From: Oegoconia quadripuncta
Taxonomy: Eukaryota; Arthropoda; Insecta; Lepidoptera; Autostichidae
Reading direction: 5' to 3'
DNA: 64,000 bases
Assembly (NCBI GenBank): GCA_949316235.1
Contig: OX438742.1
Location: 8,712,815 to 8,776,814, forward strand
Shown here: positions 31,110-42,570 of the stretch, piece after piece
Numbering within the stretch: the first letter of the stretch is position 1
How the letters are laid out: each line of letters starts with the position of its first letter
Notes under the pieces: generated by a model
Database searches by the model: none
What the model was told of the DNA's origin: nothing
What the model saw: only the letters and a program-made list of their open reading frames with translations
Position numbers and translations under genes: made by a program

Positions 31110-31545
31110 AAGTTAACGTGTGGGGAGAGGCGGCATACTTGCCACCCCATTTCCACCCCATTCCAACTTCATGCACCCTGTATTTCTCTACAGCGAACTA
31201 GATGGCGCGGATCGTTTTTAAAACGCGATGTTGTTGTGTGGAGGCCGATTGGATATATATTTGGAGCAACTCCTTCGTCGGTGCAGTCCTCTGTGACTGC
31301 GCTGGGGGATGCACGTGCAAATCCTCATAAGCCGACTGTGTCGGTGAATTTTTGAATAAGGCTTGTACCTATAAGAGTACGAGCCGTGTTAACATTGAAA
31401 ATTTACCCTGTGAGGGCCAAATGTGTACCGCTTTTGCGTACAAATTCGGCCCTTCAAGGTTCAAAATACCTGTCAAAACGTCACGACTTGACCGTGATGA
31501 TACGTCATTCCGACGATCACCCAGTCAAGTCATGTCGTCATTATA
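31110..31545. other. GC-rich, hairpin-dense segment of unknown nature
   Basis: Richer in GC than its surroundings and packed with short inverted repeats in series: GCAGTC/GACTGC (31283-31300), CCGAC/GTCGG (31332-31344), GGCTTGTAC/GTACGAGCC (31360-31385), AGGGCC...GGCCCT with an inner GTAC...GTAC (31413-31454), and a compound stem with GACTTGAC/GTCAAGTC (31482-31534). A frame of 94 codons covers part (31071-31355) but has no recognisable domain. No matching copy elsewhere in the window. It may be an unrecognised element terminus or structured RNA; function not assigned. Confidence 0.4.
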
Positions 31546-32080
31546 ATTAGTCCACGCGGATTCCTTTCTCATCTGCGTATCTTGTGTTTTATAGAGTATT
31601 TAATTTTATTGTTTATTAATTACATATAAGAAACAAAGTCAGCGGTAAAGGAAGTCAACACGTGTTACAGTCTCATAATAAAACAGCATGAGTGTAGTAA
31701 TGTCTATTTAGTTTAAAATAGGTAAGTAGAAATTTGAAATAGCATGTGGAACTCGCAATGAAATTATCAGGTCTATTAAAAGTTCCTTTTAGTTATAAAA
31801 TTCTTATTACTTTTTAATGAAAATTGTACATCACTTTATAAGTCTCTATGTAAATTGCATTATTATGTGTAATAGACAGTACAATTGGATGGGACGTTTT
31901 AAAGAAATGTGTCAAAGAAAGCCTATATTTATTGGTGTATCTGTGTGTAACCGTGTTGTATTTATGTATTTGGTTTTTTATTTTTTATGAATTGATGGTA
32001 TTTTATTGTTGAAGACTGCTCGTGAGATGGTAGTCTATAGAGTCCAAAATATTTAAATTGCTAAAAAGAAATATTTAAGA
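31546..32080. other. No recognisable feature
   Basis: AT-rich, unassigned. Confidence 0.35.
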
Positions 32081-32300
32081 TGACCGGTTGGTGTAGTGGA
32101 TAGTGACCCTGTCAGCGAAACCAACGGATGCGGGATCGAATGAAAATGTTTGTGTGATACGAACATTTATTCCAGAGTTATGGATGTTTATATAAATATT
32201 TATGTATGTTTATCCGTTATCTAGTATCCACAGCACAAGCTTTGCTTAGGTTGGAGCTAGATGATTAGTGTAAGTGTCCGAAATATTTATTTATTTATAA
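32081..32300 (+). mobile_element. SINE-B copy 3 (GTAGTGGATAGTGACC subfamily)
   Basis: Head TTGGTGTAGTGGATAGTGAC and GTCAGCGAAACCAACGGAT, with the B box damaged (GGGATCGAATGAAA). Body TATCCGTTATCTAGTATCCA and a TATTTATTTATTTATAA tail. Subfamily shared with 60240 and 62910. Confidence 0.8.
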
Positions 32301-32967
32301 TATGATTGATTATTTGTCCTTTCTTTCTATGTATACCTATTATATCTGTCAATGATTATTTATGTAATAAGAGTATAGGGAAACCTGTAATTGGCTGATG
32401 TTTAGACTTATCTATCTATGTTATTAATGTATTATAAAAATTGGTTTTCTAATTAAGTAAAATAAATAAAAAATAGAGTACTATATTAATTCAGTGTCTA
32501 TAGTCAAATAGTCTTTGTAAATAATAAATAAATATGAGAATGAGCAAAACGAGCTGTTTCATGTCCATGAATGATTATCATCTAAATGTTTGCATATTTA
32601 ACAACATGCCTACTTATTCAGTTTCTGTTTTATAGTATCTACTTTAAATTTAATTAATGCTCAGGTAGTCATATCAAAACTATTACTTAGGTATTTTTAT
32701 AATACATAGGTACATTGACGTTTCAAAATACACTTAGAATCCTTACAGGAAGATGATAAGTAAATATTAATTTATTAAAATAATATTTCGAAAATACCAT
32801 CGACTCCAATTAACTATGTTATTACAAAATTATTTTACCTATGTTATTGAAATATAACTGAATTACAATAAAGACGGTCTAGTGCGAGTAGGACGCATGC
32901 CCTGAAATAACGTAACAATTTTATCTTGCAATTGTTTTCTACGCTTGTATCGCATACCTTCGACTGA
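32301..32967. other. No recognisable feature
   Basis: AT-rich, unassigned. Confidence 0.35.
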
Positions 32968-33234
32968 ATAAATAAATAATAATAATAATAAAAAATATCT
33001 TTCCACATACACACAGCGCCATCTAGGTCCACAGTAAGCATCTAGGCTTGTGTTATGGATTGTTGATAAACTACACATTTTTTTTGTAAATAAATACATA
33101 TATAAATGAAAAACATCCATAACTCGGGAACTCATGTCTGTATTCATCATACAAACATATGCCTCTAGCGGGATTCGAACTCGCGACGTTTTGGTATAGT
33201 GGGTAGAGTTTCTAACCACTACACCAAACAGTCG
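32968..33234 (-). mobile_element. SINE-B copy 4, full length
   Basis: AATAAATAATAATAATAATA tail at the left, then GCGCCATCTAGGTCCACAGT, the body, a B-box inverse GGGATTCGAACTC, and the head inverse AACCACTACACCAAACAGTC at the right. Confidence 0.85.
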
Positions 33235-34519
33235 TAAATTTCGAGGTTTTCCTTTCCACGGCCACCACACATCAACCTGCGGCATCCCATCAGCTCCAGC
33301 GCGCTCTCTAATGGGAATGCTTCTCAGTGACCAATAATCTTGAAATTTGGTACATAAATCCAGAAATCATTTATTTCAAATCCCATCATTGATTATAATA
33401 ATCTTTTATTTACAGAACTGATGAGTATACATGGAACTTAATAACTATCTAATAAGATAAAATAAAAGTCTTATTTCTATTTTATTTTTCCTTTTTTTTT
33501 CTTTTTATCGAAATACTTAAGTAAAAAATTCAAATCACAAAAAATAACTTACATAGGTATGTAGGTAAACACTGGTACCAGAATTTCAATTTCAATTTCT
33601 TTTTAGGAATTAGGTATTCCCGTGTTTCAGGCGCAAAAGAGCATACCTAATTTAATATTTAAACTTAAAAATGACAATGTGTTAAGTTACTTTGGCGATC
33701 AAGCTAATTATATTAACCACAAATAATGTGTCCCGTAATATTTCTCCACGGGATGGGATGATTTTCGTTTTATATCTTTACTTAATAAGACCTCTCGTCG
33801 TGCTAAATTTAATTTTGATTATCTGTGTGAGTGGGACTTTAATGCCCGTATTTCAGAATGCTTGAGCATAGGTCTGCGCTTGAGCATAGTTAAAAAGATA
33901 TGCCGCTATAGAAGTTACATAAAGCTGTCACTTTTTAACTGTCCTCAAGCGGAGATCTTTGTTTGAGTAATATTCTGTAATACGGGCTTTAGTATGACAT
34001 TATGCTTTGCAGGTCCATTCGTTTTATTAACCCCCGACGAAAAATAACAGCTGTTATGTATTAGACGGCGTTGTGTGTGTGTCCAGTCTTTGGCCGCATG
34101 TATCTCAGTAGTGCGTGGTTCGATTTCAGTGCGGGTTTTTATAATGCTATGTTTGATGAAAATCGGTTCAGCAGTTACGATGATATTTAGCTTTTAACAC
34201 AGTTTTTTATAAGACCATAAGGGAAAGATAGACCGATGAAATATTTCATAGATCCGTTGGTTAGATGTCGCTAGTTTCCGCCCAGTTCGCGCGTCATGCG
34301 TGAGAGCTATTGCGCGCAGTGATATTAGTTTCTTGAATGATTGGTGATTTTTGTATTTGTTGCAAAATATAGTAGCAACGTGCCATTCTAACCTCAAAAT
34401 TACATGTGTCGTGTTTTGAATTGTTTTCATTGTAGGTGTGGCCATCTGTCCCAGACAAAAAGGAGAGATGACCAGTTGTAGTTGGTTTAAGATGGCCATT
34501 TAGCCATTTGGTATCGAAG
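33235..34519. other. Unassigned; one short repeat at about 34060-34125
   Basis: GACGGCGTTGTGTGTGTGTC ... TGTATCTCAGTA at 34062-34112 recurs at 49293-49340. 34200-34500 has GC-richer words just upstream of the pogo-like relic and may belong to it, but no terminal repeat was found. Confidence 0.35.
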
Positions 34520-36385
34520 CCTAATGAATATAAAAGAAAGGCGACAGCTGTGAGAGAATATTGGTCCGAAGAATCACTAAAAGCTGCCGTTAGTGCTGTA
34601 AAAAATGACGGATCTTCTGTGCGTTCGGCACCCGTAGAGCACAAAATACCAAGAAAAACATTAGAGAAAATTAAAGAAAAATGATAGCAAAAAGGGGCCT
34701 ATGAGACCATCGTCTTTATTTGGAGAAGAAAATGATAAAAAATTGTCTGCTCATGTCAAAACAATGCAAGCCAAAGTTTTTCCACTAACGATAACTGATG
34801 TCAGAAGGATACCTTACGATTTTGCAGAGCAGTTAAAATTAAAATATAGATTTAATAGAGACACGCAGAGAGCAGGATGTGACTGGTTGTAAATGTTCTT
34901 AACTAGACATAAAGATCTAATCACTAAGAAAATCAGAAGGTGTCTCCTTGGCTACAGCTAATGCCATAAACTGATCAGAAGTAAATGCTTATTTCCAACT
35001 GCTTGAACGCGTACTTATTCAAGACAATGAGGTATTAGCACCGAATTGCACATTCAACATGGATGAATCAGGCTTGAGTTGAGTTAAACGTCCAGGATAC
35101 GTCCTAGCTAAAAAAGGTTCTGAAGCCCTATCTACAGTAACATCAACAGAAAAAGGAGAGACAATAACTATTATAGCTTGCTGCAATGCTGAAGAGACTT
35201 TTTTGCCACCTGCGTTTATCATGAAGGGCAAAAATAAAAATCCCTAGTTTGAAGATGGATTACCTCCAGGATCAAGACTGTTCATGTCTCAAAAATCAGC
35301 ATACATCACTTCGGAGATATTCTTAGATTGGTTGAAAACTCACTTTGTACCAAGAAAACCAGCCGGGAAAGTGGTCCTTTAAATGTGTGTCTGTCTGTTA
35401 AATGACCATTCAACTCATTGCAATTCCGTGGAAATGCTGGAATATGCTAATCAGAACGACATTATTCTGATATCAATGCCGAGTCACACGTCTCATTATG
35501 TTCAGCCTTTGAATCGTTCCGTGTTCAAATCACTAAAAGCTCACTTTTAGGAACAGTGCAGACTTGGGCTAAATCAAAACCCAGGTCGTTGTATAACGAG
35601 ACTTTCTTTTGGAGCATTGCTCAACGAGGCTTTGGGAAAAGCAACGGGAGTTTATCCTTTTAATCCAGAAGCGGTGCCAGAATACGCGTTCATTTAAGAA
35701 TCTGCAGGTAATTCCTCCAATCCTCCCATTGCATACACGATTCCACACGTTATGTCTGCAGTGAAGGACAATAACGACGCATATATCCCAGGTTGTTCTA
35801 ATGAGGCCAGAAGAGACATGAGCTATAGCCCCGTAATTGTTCCCAAAAAAACAAAAAGTTCATTTAATACTTCCTCTGCATCCAATATTCCAGATCCAAA
35901 TACTCCAAAACAACTTACATCTAATAATGACCCTGACTACACCCCATCTCGGATTTTACAGGATCTATCACCTGTGCCACAAGAATTAATTGAAGTACGT
36001 AAACGAGTAAAGCAAGTTGGAATATTATTGACTTCCGAAGAACATATCAGTACCAGAAACCTTGCTGTAGAGAAATCTATGAAAAAAGAGAACAAAATAC
36101 AGGAGAGGACAAAAAAAGAAAAAGAAGAAGAGCCAAAAAGGAACAGTGTAAACAAAAGAAAAGCTAACCGTAGACTATCTGATAATAGTGACGATGTTCC
36201 ATTGAAAATGTTATCAGACAAAAAAAGACAAAGAAGTTAAATGAAAAAGACAACTGTCGTGGATGTGGAGAAAATTACTACAAAACACTTTTAGTAGAAG
36301 ACTGGATTTAGTGTACAGCATGCCGATTTTGGGGACACGAAAATTGTACGGAATTTGAAGATATATGTTTCAAATGCGGTTAAGA
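34520..36385 (+). pseudogene. pogo/Tigger-like (DDE_1) transposase gene, decayed
   Basis: The protein can be followed through several frames. The N-terminus AVREYWSEESLKAAVSAVKN...IPRKTLEKI is a Psq-type helix-turn-helix. Next is AHVKTMQAKVFPLTITDVRR and FAEQLKLKYRFNRDTQRAGCDWL, a CENP-B-type DNA-binding region. The DDE core has FNMDESGL, VVL..CVCLLNDHSTH and SHTSHYVQPLNRSVFKSL; the last acidic position of the usual QPLD is N here. A lysine-rich tail (35752-36240) leads to CRGCGENYY...CTACRFWGHENC...CFKCG, a PHD-like zinc motif near 36262-36380. Stops include TGA TAG at about 34682-34687 and many later ones. This is a dead copy, not a host gene. Confidence 0.82.
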
Positions 36386-36389
36386 AAAC

Positions 36390-36620
36390 AGCGCCATCTA
36401 GTTCCACACTAAGCAACTAGACTTGTATTATGGACACCAGATGGTTGATAAACTAAACAAATACATTTTTTTGTAAGTAAATACATAAATAAATGAAAAA
36501 CATCCATAACTCGGGAACACATGTCTATATTCATCATACAAACATATGCCCTTAGCAGGATTCGAACCCGCGACCTTTTGGTATAGCAGTCAGAATTTTT
36601 AACCACTACACCAAACAGGT
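36390..36620 (-). mobile_element. SINE-B copy 5
   Basis: GCGCCATCTAGTTCCACACT at the left, B-box inverse GGATTCGAACCCG, head inverse AACCACTACACCAAACAGGT at the right. It abuts the end of the pogo-like relic. Confidence 0.85.
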
Positions 36621-37194
36621 ATAGTCATTTATAATTAGACTGAACGCCTACCTGGATTCTCAGTTTGGATGATACAATATTGACATTTTCTCTACTACCA
36701 TTTAATATAAGTCTATGGTTTTTAGGAACGGAATAAAATATTAATTGATATCAGTTTAACGGTATATGACGTGAAGTTTCTTCCTAACATGTTTCGTGCA
36801 TTTTCCTCTCATCGACGTCCTTGGTTGTCAAACGAAACTAAAAGTATGGGTGGTTGACCGACTGTTCATACCGTGATTCAGTATAATGAGTCACTCACGA
36901 AGCCACGAGAGGACGCAAACGCGAGTTTCACACACATACATAATGTATGTGTTAGGTATCATCGTTCATCTGCCTGACATTGTAAAGAAATCGGGCGGGA
37001 CTCTCCAAGACGAGTTGTCGAAAAAATTACAGTCGATTAAGATTTTGTGTACACTATTATCTGCCCAGTGAAGTAAACACTATATGTATCTCTAACATTT
37101 ATGTAAGTATCTGTATATTATAAGTATAATGAAATCTATTCATGTCTTTTGTATCTATATCCCTATTTAATACCGCACCACCTGCCTATTTCAA
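36621..37194. other. No recognisable feature
   Basis: Unassigned. The plus frame 36886-37071 is not recognised. Confidence 0.35.
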
Positions 37195-37300
37195 AGGTAC
37201 TGTCCTTATACCCAAAGGTTGCCTGGAAGAGATCGCTGTTAGTGATTAGGTCGCCATATTGTACGTTATACTCCTACCACTTTCTGTAGCTGTATTTTCT
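37195..37300 (+). repeat. LINE 3'-end repeat (GCCTGGAAGAGATCGC word)
   Basis: GGTTGCCTGGAAGAGATCGC then TTAGTGATTAGGTCGCC matches, in inverse, 11780-11860. Confidence 0.6.
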
Positions 37301-39411
37301 AAAATTTGTATTGTAAGATTTGTGGTATCAACCCTATTAGAATTAAGTTCGCCTTTGTAAATTAATTTTATACAATGCATATTTTTGTAACAGTTGCATG
37401 CAAAGATAAGTGTGCGATCCTCTGAGACTCCACGTTGTAAACTCAAAGTGTTCATGCTAATTTACAAAATGGTTGACCTACAGTATTCTAACAAATCAAT
37501 GGTCGAAAGTACCATGTTCGTCGACCGCTCGCAGTTGCCGTTATCTAAATTTGTACACTTGGCCTCAATTTTTTGCCCAAATTTCTTCTTATTCGTCATC
37601 GCACCGGTGACGTGTTGATGTGAATCTATATGCCGAGGCTAGTACAGTCTATGGTAACGTCATTGCGTCTAATCATGTCTTTAGTCCACCGTTGAACGTA
37701 CGCATCCCCCAAAGGATTTCCATTAATAAATAATTTTATTGAGCGAGTATTATGCACGGGCCATAAATTGAGGCCGGGCTACCTGGTTGTTTCGTCTACA
37801 TAATGTTGCCCAGTCCATCTGTTGTTACTCTTTCGCTCACATTATTGTTGCTACTAATTCGAAACTGATAGCAATATTGCGCGAGCGACCGCCTGTTCTA
37901 CTTATATGGTCGGACCAATCACACGGTCGGGCGTTGTGGTTCTAAAACGCCCTGGTAGAAGTCGATTTGGTTTTCCTATCCTAACATGTGGCGGCACGCT
38001 GTGGTCCAAATGTGGTCAGTGTACATAATCTCAACCCAGACGCTGCGACACGGTATGCGATATATATCTAACCGATTTTAATAACACAACACCGTGACGT
38101 CACCTGCGCCGCTCGCCACTGTTTGGAGTTCTCAGTCACAATTTATTAACGATATATTTTTTATTAGTGTAAAAAAGGTATACGTCGTGATAATTAAAAC
38201 TTTCCATCACAAAAATAAATTAATAAGAGTCTGCAAAACATGCCCCTTCATTGCAGTCGGCTAAATTCTTCTACAAAACTTCTCCTCGACTGACAAAGTC
38301 ATCATAAAATAAAGCTGTCGTAGACATTAGTTCAAGAAATAAAGCGATTTAGCAACTGAGCTAGTATTTGCTGTAAGTGTTTCTGTATTTTGTATGCGTG
38401 AGCGCAGTCATGGCTTACCTACTTCCCGACTTGCGTCGGGGATAGTGGAGTACATTCTTGTTTTTACACCATCGACAGCACAAGAGATGAAATGTAGCGG
38501 TTTAAGGCATTTGTAATAAGAAATATACAGGAATATAACCCTAATCACAGATCTCGCAAAAATGTACCATATTGAGGTAACCAGACTGATACTATTTTTT
38601 AAGATACACCATTGGAAGAGATTATTTAAAAAAATACGTTCAATTAACATAGAATTGACTTTTGACCTAGTCAAAAAAAAGACAGGCAAGTGTGAATAGG
38701 ACTGACCTGATGCTTCAGTACCCAATATTACAAATGCCAATGCATGCAATATGCCAAAATCAAATGCCAATGCAATTCATGCAAAAAAATGCTTTTATTA
38801 CCAGTCAGTTTGGATAGTGTGTTTGAAAGGGTCATTAATCAAAGGTCAAAGGAATCTTTTTTTTAGAGGATTAAGTTAGAAAGTACCAATGTTCACAGAA
38901 CATAAGCACATTAACCTTAGTGCTTGATAATATTTTAGCTTGATATCTCTAGCGATATCGTTAAAATAGGGGCTTGCAAAGTCATCCTAGAAGTACGGAA
39001 ACCTAAAAATACATTATTACATTAATAAAGTACATTCAAACACACAATGTCTCACCACTCCGCTCAACTCGTGTCGCATGCGCCTTCTAAAGTGGGGCAC
39101 GCGCGTCTGCGCATACGTTTTTGTGTCAGAGCTGGCGGTAAAGGATAAAGTACTTATACTCGTACGACCCACTACCACTTTGACCTGGTAAACTTTTTCA
39201 TAGGATTTACTTGTGATTTTGAAAAGTGTAGTTATATATAACAATTATACAGCTGGAGAATATGCACTTAGTGCGTTAACAAAGTATGTCCTTGTATATT
39301 ATGAATACGAGTATGTGTGACAATTTTATAAATGACTTTGATACGAAAATCAAGAACTCTTTTAGCTAGGCTTCCAGAAATATCTGAAACTGTGCCACAG
39401 CAGCACGGGCA
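37301..39411. other. Unassigned 2.1 kb; GC-richer patch 37740-38130
   Basis: 37740-38130 has a GACCAATCACA CCAAT-like word (about 37912), several CGCG words and a TGACGTCAC CRE-like site (about 38096). No repeat match in the window. 39075-39140 contains GGGGCACGCGCGTCTGCG...GTTTTTGTGT, resembling 40490-40555. No coding sequence recognised. Confidence 0.35.
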
Positions 39412-39746
39412 TTTTTTTTTATATGCATAACGGGTTGGTACTTGACCTCAATCACACCTGATGTTAAGTGAAGGTGGTCGAAGGTGGAAGCGTACTGACC
39501 CGGAAACCCCAACACATTTGGGGCACTGGCTATTTTATCTCTGACAACCGGAACACAACAATGCTATAAACATTGCTGCTTGGCGGCAGATTTAAATAAG
39601 ATGGTGGGTAGCTAGCCACGCTGACATTTAAAATGCCCTACCACCAACCAAACCGAATAGTTAAACATGCACCCCGCTGGGGATCGAACCCGAGATCTCC
39701 GAATTGTAAACCCAATGTTGTTTACATTGAGCCACGGAGGCGGTTA
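39412..39746 (-). mobile_element. SINE-A, full length
   Basis: T run and ATGCATAACGGGTTGGTACT at the left; B-box inverse GGGGATCGAACCC and head inverse TTGAGCCACGGAGGCGGTTA at the right. About 335 bp, little damage. Confidence 0.85.
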
Positions 39747-40091
39747 AAGGCAGCAGAACAGACATTATGGCTATGCTGCTGTGGTACAGCCCCGTCTCTC
39801 TAGGAGAGGATATGGGTCATAGTCACGATTTATTTTTATTTAATTTATGGATTAGTGTTAGACTCGTCGCCACCGGACAGTCGTATTTTCAAGTCGACCT
39901 ACAGACCACTAGGTAAAACCGGGTTCGAATTTCTCGTGTCACTCATTCAAGGCCCGACTGCAACAGACGTGCGTACTCAGCGTGGCTACATTTTGGTCCT
40001 CAAGAATTTGATATTTTTGCCATCTCCTCGCTAAGAAGAAGAATATTCAGCCTTGGATTTCATTGTAATATCCCAGAAATAATCAGAGTCA
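39747..40091. other. No recognisable feature
   Basis: Unassigned. Confidence 0.3.
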
Positions 40092-40405
40092 TCGTCGGTG
40101 GCTCAGCGATTAAGACGCGGTCTTTCAATTTGGGAGGTCCGGCTTCGATTCCCAGGTAGTCTATGTACCAATGAGTTTTTAAATTCAATTTAATTACTTA
40201 TGTGCATTTATCGGACTGCTCTTAAACAGTGAAGTAAAATATCGTGAGGAAAACCTGCATGCCTGAGAAATAAATATTCAAAGGCATGTAAAGTCCCCCA
40301 ACCCGCATTGAACCAGCATAGCGGACTACGGCCCATTCTCCTTCATTATACGAGGGAAGACCTATATACCTCAAGTGGGATATTTACGGGCTGAGATGAT
40401 GAATC
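40092..40405 (+). mobile_element. SINE-C, plus copy
   Basis: Head TCGTCGGTGGCTCAGCGATT with a B-box-like GGCTTCGATTCCC at about 40141. Body ATGTGCATTTATCGGACTGC and AACCTGCATGCCTGAGAAAT. Tail GGCCCATTCTCCTTCATTAT ... ATATTTACGGGCTGAGATGA. Relatives at 20084 (minus) and 43945 (tail only). Confidence 0.7.
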
Positions 40406-40866
40406 AGAGTCAGGTCTATCACATCAGACTGCTAATCTGAATATTGTTCGAAAACAAGTAAGACAGATCGCTGGTCGCGTGTCGCGAAGGCCTCCCAAAG
40501 TGGGCCATCGGTGAGGCACGCACGTCTCGTATAGGTTTTTGTGTTAGAACAATCGGTGACCGTTAGCCGCATCTCGGACATGCGACCTCGCGCCGCCTGC
40601 GCTGCATCCCAGCCTATGACACCGCCATGAGATATGTAAAGAATAATCACCATATTGCATTCGCTCATTGGATCGCTTCTGTTGCTTTCCTTCCGTGGCG
40701 GAACTAGTCACACTTTTTCTTCCCAATAGTTCCGGTAATGAAAATGAAATGAAAATGAAAAATGTTTATTACATGCAACGTATTGTTAAGATTTCCTTTT
40801 AGGTATAAGGATACCTCTGCCAGAAAATCTTGCTCTTCCAGTTAATATTGTTAACATTGTAATTAA
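40406..40866. repeat. Unassigned; repeat piece 40485-40560 and (ATGAAA)n-like tract
   Basis: AAGTGGGCCATCGGTGAGGC ... ATAGGTTTTTGTGTTAG resembles 39095-39135. 40735-40765 is an AATGAAAATGAAATG run followed by a TTTATTACATGCAA word that looks like a retroelement end. Confidence 0.4.
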
Positions 40867-40898
40867 GTGTGTGTGTGTGTGTGTGGGTGTGTGTGTGT

Positions 40899-40949
<51 letters not shown>

Positions 40950-40972
40950 TGTGGGCGTGTGCGTGTGCGTGT
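40867..40972. repeat. (GT)n microsatellite, about 106 bp
   Basis: Interrupted GT repeat with GGGT and GCGT variants. Directly after it, GTACTAATTCGTTGTGCATG then AAAAAAAAA (40971-40999) is the 3' tail of SINE-A, so the microsatellite appears to have replaced or grown into the body of a SINE-A. Confidence 0.85.
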
Positions 40973-41065
40973 ACTAATTCGTTGTGCATGAAAAAAAAAT
41001 AGACTGAATTGTAGTCTGCTTCAAAGTATACCCTCATTTATTGCATTATATCTTGCAAACAAAAT

Positions 41066-41215
41066 CACTCACTCGTGACGTAGCCGCATTCGCTATTCGT
41101 TTGCGGTTAGCGAAGTTAAGCAATGTCGGGCGCGATCAGACCTTGGATGGGTGACCACCAGTGGCATTTTAATGCCAGCGTTCTGGGTACCTTGCCGTGC
41201 GGTCCCACTTTTTTA
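41066..41215 (+). mobile_element. 5S-rRNA-derived SINE (head)
   Basis: GCGAAGTTAAGCAATGTCGG and CCTTGGATGGGTGACCACC are the 5S A-box/intermediate and C-box regions. The end GTTCTGGGTACCTTGCCGTG resembles 5S 3' sequence and is followed by a T run. An insertion GTGGCATTTTAATGCC not present in 5S is shared with the copy at 5865-6092. Hence I call it a SINE and not a functional 5S gene. Confidence 0.7.
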
Positions 41216-42211
41216 CATTAAGTTCTAGTTTATATTTAAATACCATCTTTTTATTGGTTACTGTTTTTAACTATTAAATCATTTTATTATATACATATAT
41301 TGGTCTATAACAGATCATTAATATAAACGAGAAATAGAGAAGTGAACATTGTGGAATGCCCTTGCAACTTGGAGACCACAACTGACATGTATCCTCTGGT
41401 TTATTACACAAGTACAAATCTAAGGTCGAGGACAGATATCACAGTGGCGTAACTTCTTGACTAGATTATCATGATGAACGCAATGTTAAGTTTTAGAGAG
41501 ATCACAGAAAATTAATATTGATATAGCTCTATGAATACAAATTGCTTTGAGATTGTTAGTTTATAAAACTGATTTAAAGTTAGTTTCTCAAAAAAATTAC
41601 TAATAACTAGCAGTTCAGATTCAGCCTTAGATTATGTAACTTCATCGGTATCGTTATCGATTACATTGACCAATGAGAAGCCGTCAAATTGCCGAGCGAG
41701 CGATGAATCAACCAACCACATGTCAGAACGTAACCTATGACGATAACGATGAAATTATGTAATAGAGCCCCAGATATTATCTAAACTCAATCAAAAATGA
41801 TGACCTACCTATCATTTAGTATTTTTTTTAATTATAGTTGACTAATTAAAAAAATGGAATGGAATGGACTACGGATATAGAATAAATATTTGTGGAGAGT
41901 CGATGTCTCAATGAATAGACCTCGAGCAATTTAGTACTGTAAGCACATCCCTCAAGATTCCCGAAAAACCAGAATGGTTAATCGGGCTACTGATAGTGAT
42001 GGATCCAATAACCTATCTATTTTGTACAAAATTAATTTTTGATTGGTTTTGTTATTAATGAAAATTAAATTATATACGTTTGTGTGTTTTGATATAACAA
42101 AGGGAGCAAACGGAAAGGAGGAAAATGATCTTACATAAGGTAGATACCTCCCAGATATAAGGTAGACACTTTCAACCTGAAAAATGTAAGGGTTAGATAG
42201 CCACTACCCAA
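41216..42211. other. No recognisable feature
   Basis: AT-rich, unassigned. Confidence 0.4.
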
Positions 42212-42570
42212 ATAGTGGGTGGTGACCCTGCCTTCAAATCCAACGGTTGCGGGTTCGAATGATATGTGTTTTTGTGAGATAAATTTAAACACTTATTTTC
42301 ATAGTAGCTTCGACACACTGACTGACAGGTAAATGTAATAAACCCTTTCATTATTTCCAATAGATTTAGATTAATATTCAACAAATGATATCATATATCT
42401 TACTTTGAAATAAATGCTTGAAGTTTGAATAAAGGAACATTTATACCCGTGTCATGGGTGTTAATATAAATTTTTATGTAGGTTGTCTGTTATTTAGTAC
42501 CCACAGCACAGGGTTTACCTAATTTGGGACTAGATAACTGGTGTGTCTGAAACGTTTATTTATTTGGTTC
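42212..42570 (+). mobile_element. SINE-B copy, degenerate and interrupted
   Basis: Head remnants GGTGGTGACCCTGCC and AACGGTTGCGGGTTCGAAT (B box partly kept). Then about 150 unrelated bases (about 42286-42433). Then the SINE-B body GAACATTTATACCCGTGTCA and TATTTAGTACCCACAGCACA and a TTTATTTATTTGG end. Confidence 0.6.

Noticed and set aside
31071..31546. Two plus-strand frames as genes
   Set aside because: No domain, no start context, and the DNA is dominated by palindromes.
35752..36240. Independent 162-codon host gene
   Set aside because: In frame and collinear with the pogo-like transposase C-terminal tail; followed by its PHD-like motif.
40380..40410. Hammerhead-like CTGAGATGATGA
   Set aside because: Lacks the remaining conserved core and stems; it is the SINE-C tail.
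40786..41037. His-Thr repeat protein
   Set aside because: Translation of the GT microsatellite.
41066..41215. Functional 5S rRNA gene
   Set aside because: Carries a 16-base insertion and many changes, and shares both with another dispersed copy at 5865.
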